A DNA stretch of 5,775 nucleotides, taken from NCBI GenBank assembly GCA_963999645.1, contig CAXEUY010000036.1, positions 1 to 5,775 on the forward strand. Reading direction: 5' to 3'. This DNA comes from MedAcidi-G1 sp002294285. GTDB lineage: Bacteria > Actinomycetota > Acidimicrobiia > Acidimicrobiales > MedAcidi-G1. Within the stretch, counting starts at the first letter, position 1. Every line of letters begins with the position of its first letter. This document shows positions 1 through 3,433 of the stretch, piece after piece. The translations under genes and the position numbers were made by a program. Under the pieces are notes generated by a model. The model searched no databases. It saw nothing but the letters and a program-made list of their open reading frames with translations, and was not told the DNA's origin.

Positions 1-114
1 TCCATCTAATTGGGATGTGCCTCAGAGTGTGACTGTTACTGGTGTTAATGACGGTTTGGATGACGGTGACCAGAGTGTGAACATTGTTCTCTCAGCTGAC
101 GGTTTTGAAAACGT
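1..114 (+). repeat. 114-bp perfect direct repeat, copy 1 (may extend left of the window)
   Basis: Bases 1-114 are identical to 451-564, an offset of exactly 450 bp (150 codons), so the repeat is in frame. It covers the second half of the Calx-beta-like module, from PSNWDVPQ to FENV. Identity ends at base 115 (G here, T in copy 2). Because copy 1 begins at the window edge, its left limit is not visible. Confidence 0.97.
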
Positions 115-598
115 GGCGGTTGGGGTTGTCAATGCTGATAATGATGGCGGCCCTTCGATCGATGTTTCAGATTCATCTGGTGATAACTCTGATGGCTGTC
201 CAACACCTGCAGAAGTTGACGATGAGGAAGAGGAGGAGGAAGAGGAGGAAGTTGAGGAGTTAGCCCCTGTTTGTGTTGTAGGTTTTGGTTCGGTTGTTGA
301 GTCTTCTGGTTCGACTGTGATGTCTGAGAGTGGCTCTTCTGATTCGTTCACGTTCGCTTTGGCTTCTCAGCCTGGGTCTTCCGTGGTGGTTTCCGTGGTT
401 TCTTCGGATTTGAGTGAGGCGTCTGTTTCTGTTTCTTCTCTGACTTTTGGTCCATCTAATTGGGATGTGCCTCAGAGTGTGACTGTTACTGGTGTTAATG
501 ACGGTTTGGATGACGGTGACCAGAGTGTGAACATTGTTCTCTCAGCTGACGGTTTTGAAAACGTTCTTGTTGGCGCTACAAACCTTGATAACGACTAA
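1..598 (+). CDS. C-terminal end of a large surface/secreted protein with Calx-beta-like repeats (5' partial)
   Basis: The reading frame is open from the left edge (first whole codon at base 2) to TAA at 596-598, giving 198 visible residues; the true start lies upstream. Two repeat modules are visible. The first is cut by the window edge. The second runs from about base 270 to the stop and reads as a beta-strand-rich module: SSDSFTFALASQPGSSVVV, then LTFGPSNWDVPQSVTVTG, then DGLDDGDQSVNIVLSADG, ending NLDND. This matches the repeat style of Calx-beta-like domains in bacterial surface proteins (SLTFTPxNWxxPQTVTVTG...DGD...NxDND); the acidic turns may bind calcium. Between the modules is an acidic spacer with nine consecutive Glu and two Cys (codons at 197-199 and 272-274). 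The protein stops directly after the last module, with no LPxTG motif, membrane helix or other anchor. Third positions are rich in T and G, unlike the two genes to its right. Likely an exported adhesin or matrix protein; the ligand is unknown. Confidence 0.75.
   Translation, partial: PSNWDVPQSVTVTGVNDGLDDGDQSVNIVLSADGFENVAVGVVNADNDGGPSIDVSDSSGDNSDGCPTPAEVDDEEEEEEEEEVEELAPVCVVGFGSVVESSGSTVMSESGSSDSFTFALASQPGSSVVVSVVSSDLSEASVSVSSLTFGPSNWDVPQSVTVTGVNDGLDDGDQSVNIVLSADGFENVLVGATNLDND
224..259 (+). repeat. GAG/GAA purine tract encoding a poly-glutamate spacer
   Basis: Bases 224-250 are nine consecutive Glu codons (mixed GAG and GAA). They are preceded by two Asp codons and followed by Val-Glu-Glu. 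The homopurine run extends to 251. It lies in the spacer between the two Calx-beta-like modules and is flanked by the only two Cys visible in the protein. Such a tract can change length by replication slippage in steps of three bases without breaking the frame. Confidence 0.9.
451..564 (+). repeat. 114-bp perfect direct repeat, copy 2
   Basis: This is the second copy of the unit at 1-114, with no differences even at synonymous sites. The sequence to its right diverges at once: VLVGATNLDND here against VAVGVVNADND after copy 1. This suggests recent duplication or gene conversion between modules. Confidence 0.97.
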
Positions 599-619
599 GA
601 GAGCTTTTCTATAAAAATC
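599..619. other. 21-bp convergent gap with no clear terminator
   Basis: The two stop codons are only 21 bp apart. The gap is AT-rich with short T and A runs. A small palindrome (CGATTT-A-AAATCG, 623-635) lies inside the end of the oxidoreductase gene, but its one-base loop cannot form as drawn. I see no convincing bidirectional terminator. Confidence 0.5.
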
Positions 620-1600
620 TCAACGATTTAAAATCGGCCCCAATGTTTCACCAGCTAAAGCTACCATCTCAGGATCATGTCCATTAGCAGGCATATTTAC
701 CGTTAACCCATCAAGACCCATATCTAGAAGAGATTGAACCTGAGCACAAACCTCATCAGGGCCACCCATGATTATCCGCGCAGTGAGAGCCTTCTGAAAT
801 TCTTCATCGAGAGAATCCCAGTCAAGTCCGCGAGCTGCGAAGAATTCGTTACGTGCTTTTTCAGCTTCTTCTTGAGAAGGAGCTATACCCAAAGTACCCA
901 ACCAACTAACAGAAATCTCAGACCTGTCACGATCAAGATTGGAACAATGCTCATCGAGAACCTCCAGTTTTCGGGGTATCTCATCAGGCATGCAAACAAG
1001 GTTCGACTCATCTGCATATTGCGCAACCATCCGAAGAGTCTTTTTTTCTCCAGAGCCGCCAATCATTATTGGAACTTGCCTAACAGGGGGAGGTTCATTG
1101 ATAGCTTCATTAACCCAATAGTGCTTCCCCTCAAAAGAGGGTTTTTCACCTCTGATCATAGGAATAATTATCTGAAGGGCTTCCTCTAATTTTTCGAAAC
1201 GATCCGTGAAAGTTCCAAATTCAAAACCTAAAGCATCATGTTCAAGTTGAAACCAACCCGCACCAATTCCTAAAACCGCTCTACCTTTAGAAATTACATC
1301 GAGAGTAGTAATTGTTTTCGCTAAAAGAGTTGGATTCCTATAAGTGTTTCCAGTCACCAAGGAAGAAAGCTCAATTTTTTCAGTACGAGCCGCTAATGCA
1401 CCAAGCAATGAGTAGCACTCAAGCATATAATCGTCGGGCTGTCCCAATCCCGGCAGTTGATAAAAGTGATCCATTACCAGAACAGTGTCAAAACCACTTT
1501 TCTCAGCTGCAACAGCCTGAGCGGCAACATTTTCGAACACACTCTCAGGGCTTGCTCCCGGAAAATTGAAAAAGGGTATTTGATAACCAAGACGAATCAT
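620..1600 (-). CDS. Luciferase-like (LLM class) F420-dependent oxidoreductase
   Basis: A complete gene of 326 codons, from ATG (1598-1600 complement) to TGA (620-622 complement). The product is a cytoplasmic TIM-barrel flavin/F420 enzyme of the bacterial luciferase superfamily. Visible family marks are the N-terminal strand LGYQIPFF (residues 4-11), MDHFYQ (43-48), the signature VTGNTYRNP followed by LDVISKGRAVLGIGAGW (82-116), IMIGGSGEKKTLRMVAQYAD (178-197) near the cofactor phosphate, and GGPDEV (279-284) in the C-terminal part. Length and the PIMIGGSGEK pattern resemble the actinobacterial group annotated as probable F420-dependent oxidoreductases (Rv1855c-like); this is pattern recognition, not a search. 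The substrate cannot be told. The start is supported by alignment of the first strand; the ribosome site is weak (AGG about nine bases upstream). It converges with the repeat-protein gene (21-bp gap) and diverges from the glucosidase gene, so it may share a regulatory region with the latter. An FMN-using LLM enzyme is the main alternative. Confidence 0.9.
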   Translation of the reverse strand: MIRLGYQIPFFNFPGASPESVFENVAAQAVAAEKSGFDTVLVMDHFYQLPGLGQPDDYMLECYSLLGALAARTEKIELSSLVTGNTYRNPTLLAKTITTLDVISKGRAVLGIGAGWFQLEHDALGFEFGTFTDRFEKLEEALQIIIPMIRGEKPSFEGKHYWVNEAINEPPPVRQVPIMIGGSGEKKTLRMVAQYADESNLVCMPDEIPRKLEVLDEHCSNLDRDRSEISVSWLGTLGIAPSQEEAEKARNEFFAARGLDWDSLDEEFQKALTARIIMGGPDEVCAQVQSLLDMGLDGLTVNMPANGHDPEMVALAGETLGPILNR

Positions 1601-1692
1601 GCTTGGAACCTAGCGTCTTATGATCTAAGTTACGCAGAGAAATAAGAAATGATAAAAATACTGTTAGATATCTGAGCGAAAAGGTAGAGAAG
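1601..1692. promoter_or_regulatory. Divergent promoter region between the oxidoreductase and glucosidase genes
   Basis: This 92-bp AT-rich spacer must carry the start signals of both divergent genes unless they are transcribed through from elsewhere. It contains an interrupted inverted repeat at 1613-1635 (GCGT-CTTA, five-base centre, TAAG-tt-ACGC) and a perfect 8-bp palindrome AGATATCT at 1666-1673. A weak plus-strand promoter could be TTACGC (1630-1635) and TAAAAA (1653-1658) with 17-bp spacing, but the match to consensus is poor. The plus-strand ribosome site is AAGG at 1681-1684, eight bases before the ATG. Neither palindrome matches an operator I can name. Confidence 0.4.
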
Positions 1693-3276
1693 ATGACCGC
1701 AAATATGAAACCGTGGTGGCAAGGAAGCTTCGGGTATCAGATTTACATCAGGTCCTTTGCCGATTCAAATAATGACGGTTTTGGAGATTTTCAAGGAATC
1801 CGAAGCAAAATACCTTATTTGAAAGACCTTGGAGTTGATTTTGTCTGGATCACACCTTTCTACCCTTCACCCATGGCTGATTGGGGTTATGACGTTGCTG
1901 AATATTGTGATATCGATCCGACATTTGGCACACTTGATGATTTTGACGCTCTAGTAGAACAAGCACACGCTAACGACATAAAAATAGTCGCAGATCTCGT
2001 TCCCAATCACACAAGCGATCAACACGAATGGTTCAAAGAAGCCAAAAAGGGTCCAGAAAACGAATTTCGCGACTATTACATTTGGAAAGATCCCGCGCCA
2101 GATGGAGGTCCCCCCAACAACTGGGTTGCATACTTCGGCGGACCAGCATGGACCTTTGACGAAAATTCAGGCCAGTACTACATGCACCTCTTTCTTCCCG
2201 AACAACCAGATTTAAATTGGAGAAATCCTAAGATCGCAGAAGAATTCGATCAGATACTCAGATTTTGGTTAGAACGAGGTGTTGACGGGTTTCGAATAGA
2301 TGTAGCAGGCGGACTCATGAAAGATGAACAGTTCCGTTCAAATCCTGAAATAACACCCTGGGATCCGGAGGGTGACAGATGGGAACAGTTTGAATCGTTT
2401 GAACACCGTTATGACATTTTCCAAAAAGACAGCCATGAAATTTTCCGAAGATGGCGATCAATCTTCGATGAATACGGAGCTTATTTGCATGGTGAAACAT
2501 ACGTAAGAGAACCCTCAGGTCTAGCTGAATTACTCCCAGGTGATGGAATGCACGGAGGGTTCTGGTTTGAGCCAATGCATATCGAATGGGATCCGAATGA
2601 AATCAGGCGCAGCATCGTGGAAGTATCAGAACTTGTGGGGGAGAGTCTTCTGTGGGCAGCAGGAAGCCATGACATGCCCCGATCTCCAACAAGATTTGGG
2701 AATGACGACACGGGACGATCGCGAACCCTCGCTTTAAATGTTCTGTTCGCTTTTTTGCCTGGCGTACCAGTTCTCTACCAAGGAGAAGAACTGGGTTTGA
2801 TTGACGGTTACGTTGCCGAAGAACACAAACTTGACCCTGTTGCTTCGAATGATGAATTGTTCGGCGGACGTGACGGTTGCAGAACGCCAATGCCATGGAA
2901 ACATGGTATAAATAACGGCTTTTCAGAAACAGACCCTTGGCTTATCTCGGAACAGCGTGACGAATCTGAAACAGCAGAGATGCAAATAGGAAAAACTGAC
3001 TCATGGCATGCTTTCTATAAAGACCTCCTCAGCACAAGAAGATCCTTGCCTGATCTAACTGGCCTAGATGTTGAATGGTTGGACAGTGGAGACGGGCCTG
3101 TTATCTGGTTTGAGAGAGGGCCAGTAGGTGTGATCGTAAATACTTCCACTGAAACGCATTCAACAAGAGTGAGTCTTGATACTGAAATTGTTTACTCAAC
3201 TTCACAAGTTGAGTGGTCAGAGAACAGGGATATAACTATTGACGGCGTGGGAGCAGTCGTATATCTGAGTCTTTAG
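1693..3276 (+). CDS. GH13 alpha-glucosidase (oligo-1,6-glucosidase-type, cytoplasmic)
   Basis: A complete gene of 527 codons, ATG to TAG. The product hydrolyses alpha-glucosidic bonds of short sugars (maltose-, isomaltose-, sucrose- or trehalose-like) with retention. It has no signal peptide, so it acts in the cytoplasm on imported sugar. The GH13 regions are all present: DLVPNH (residues 101-106); QPDLN (171-175), typical of the oligo-1,6-glucosidase branch; GFRIDVA (199-205) with nucleophile Asp203; HGET (266-269) with acid/base Glu268; and GSHDMPR (324-330) with stabilising Asp327. GCRTPMPW (395-402) and a C-terminal beta domain (about 455-527) also fit. The length is normal for the family. 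Region IV has Ser325 where Asn is usual (NHD). The start is supported by AAGG eight bases upstream; Met5 is an unlikely alternative. The next gene begins with an AglE-like alpha-glucoside-binding domain, which favours an AglA-like role, though a terminator-like hairpin separates them. Exact specificity, or transglucosylase activity, cannot be settled from sequence. Confidence 0.93.
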   Translation: MTANMKPWWQGSFGYQIYIRSFADSNNDGFGDFQGIRSKIPYLKDLGVDFVWITPFYPSPMADWGYDVAEYCDIDPTFGTLDDFDALVEQAHANDIKIVADLVPNHTSDQHEWFKEAKKGPENEFRDYYIWKDPAPDGGPPNNWVAYFGGPAWTFDENSGQYYMHLFLPEQPDLNWRNPKIAEEFDQILRFWLERGVDGFRIDVAGGLMKDEQFRSNPEITPWDPEGDRWEQFESFEHRYDIFQKDSHEIFRRWRSIFDEYGAYLHGETYVREPSGLAELLPGDGMHGGFWFEPMHIEWDPNEIRRSIVEVSELVGESLLWAAGSHDMPRSPTRFGNDDTGRSRTLALNVLFAFLPGVPVLYQGEELGLIDGYVAEEHKLDPVASNDELFGGRDGCRTPMPWKHGINNGFSETDPWLISEQRDESETAEMQIGKTDSWHAFYKDLLSTRRSLPDLTGLDVEWLDSGDGPVIWFERGPVGVIVNTSTETHSTRVSLDTEIVYSTSQVEWSENRDITIDGVGAVVYLSL

Positions 3277-3285
3277 GTTTCAAGT

Positions 3286-3330
3286 AATTAACCCTATGGT
3301 CTGATGGTCTGACCACACAGTTAATTTTTT
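3286..3330 (+). terminator. Rho-independent terminator-like nested hairpin after the glucosidase gene
   Basis: The outer stem is AATTAAC (3286-3292) with GTTAATT (3320-3326), followed by TTTT at 3327-3330. Inside it, TGGTC (3297-3301) pairs with GACCA (3311-3315), separated from the outer stem by a symmetric 4x4 internal loop. It begins ten bases after the TAG stop. The outer stem is AT-rich, so its strength is uncertain. The inner part carries a tandem 8-bp repeat TGGTCTGA (3297-3304 and 3305-3312), which allows alternative pairings. The segment GTTAAT (3320-3325) could instead serve as a -10 element for the next gene. Confidence 0.5.
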
Positions 3331-3375
3331 GTTACGGGGTTGTCATTAAGTGCGTATATGAGACAACCTTGTGAC
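3331..3375 (+). promoter_or_regulatory. Long stem-loop in the leader of the binding-protein gene (14 pairs, 17-nt loop)
   Basis: Bases 3331-3344 pair without a gap to 3362-3375: GTTACGGGGTTGTC against GACAACCTTGTGAC. Eleven are Watson-Crick pairs and three are G-U pairs (at 3333, 3336 and 3337). On the opposite strand those three would be A-C mismatches, so the fold belongs to plus-strand RNA. There is no T-run after it, so it is not a simple terminator. A -35-like TTGTCA (3340-3345) lies within the left arm, so a promoter in the same place is an alternative. No known riboswitch was recognised. Confidence 0.45.
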
Positions 3376-3395
3376 CGTAAATTTCTAGCTATTTG

Positions 3396-3419
3396 TGCCG
3401 CGTCTTTTATGGTGCGGCG
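3396..3419 (+). promoter_or_regulatory. GC-rich hairpin abutting the ribosome-binding site of the binding-protein gene
   Basis: TGCCGCGTC (3396-3404) pairs with GGTGCGGCG (3411-3419) around a six-base loop TTTTAT, giving nine pairs of which three are G-U. The right arm ends where the strong Shine-Dalgarno run begins (GGGGAGGG, 3419-3426), seven bases before GTG. The hairpin could shield or expose the ribosome site, or stabilise the mRNA 5' end. Again the G-U pairs favour plus-strand RNA. Confidence 0.5.
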
Positions 3420-3433
3420 GGGAGGGAAATATT

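Noticed and set aside
22..351. Minus-strand frame of 109 codons rich in serine
   Set aside because: It is the complement of the repeat-protein frame; the serine run is just the reverse of the Glu codon tract, and the plus strand has clear domain homology.
734..1189. Plus-strand frame of 151 codons inside the oxidoreductase gene
   Set aside because: It lies antisense to a conserved LLM-family coding region and its translation shows no recognisable domain.
1666..1673. AGATATCT palindrome as an operator
   Set aside because: Eight-base palindromes are expected by chance in AT-rich spacers and it does not extend; it is mentioned only within the spacer entry.
2315..2896. Several minus- and plus-strand frames overlapping the glucosidase
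   Set aside because: All overlap the GH13 frame, whose catalytic motifs are intact; their translations look random.
3331..3433. Thiamine (TPP) riboswitch before the NMT1/THI5-like fusion
   Set aside because: The leader lacks the conserved CTGAGA and related TPP-riboswitch blocks.
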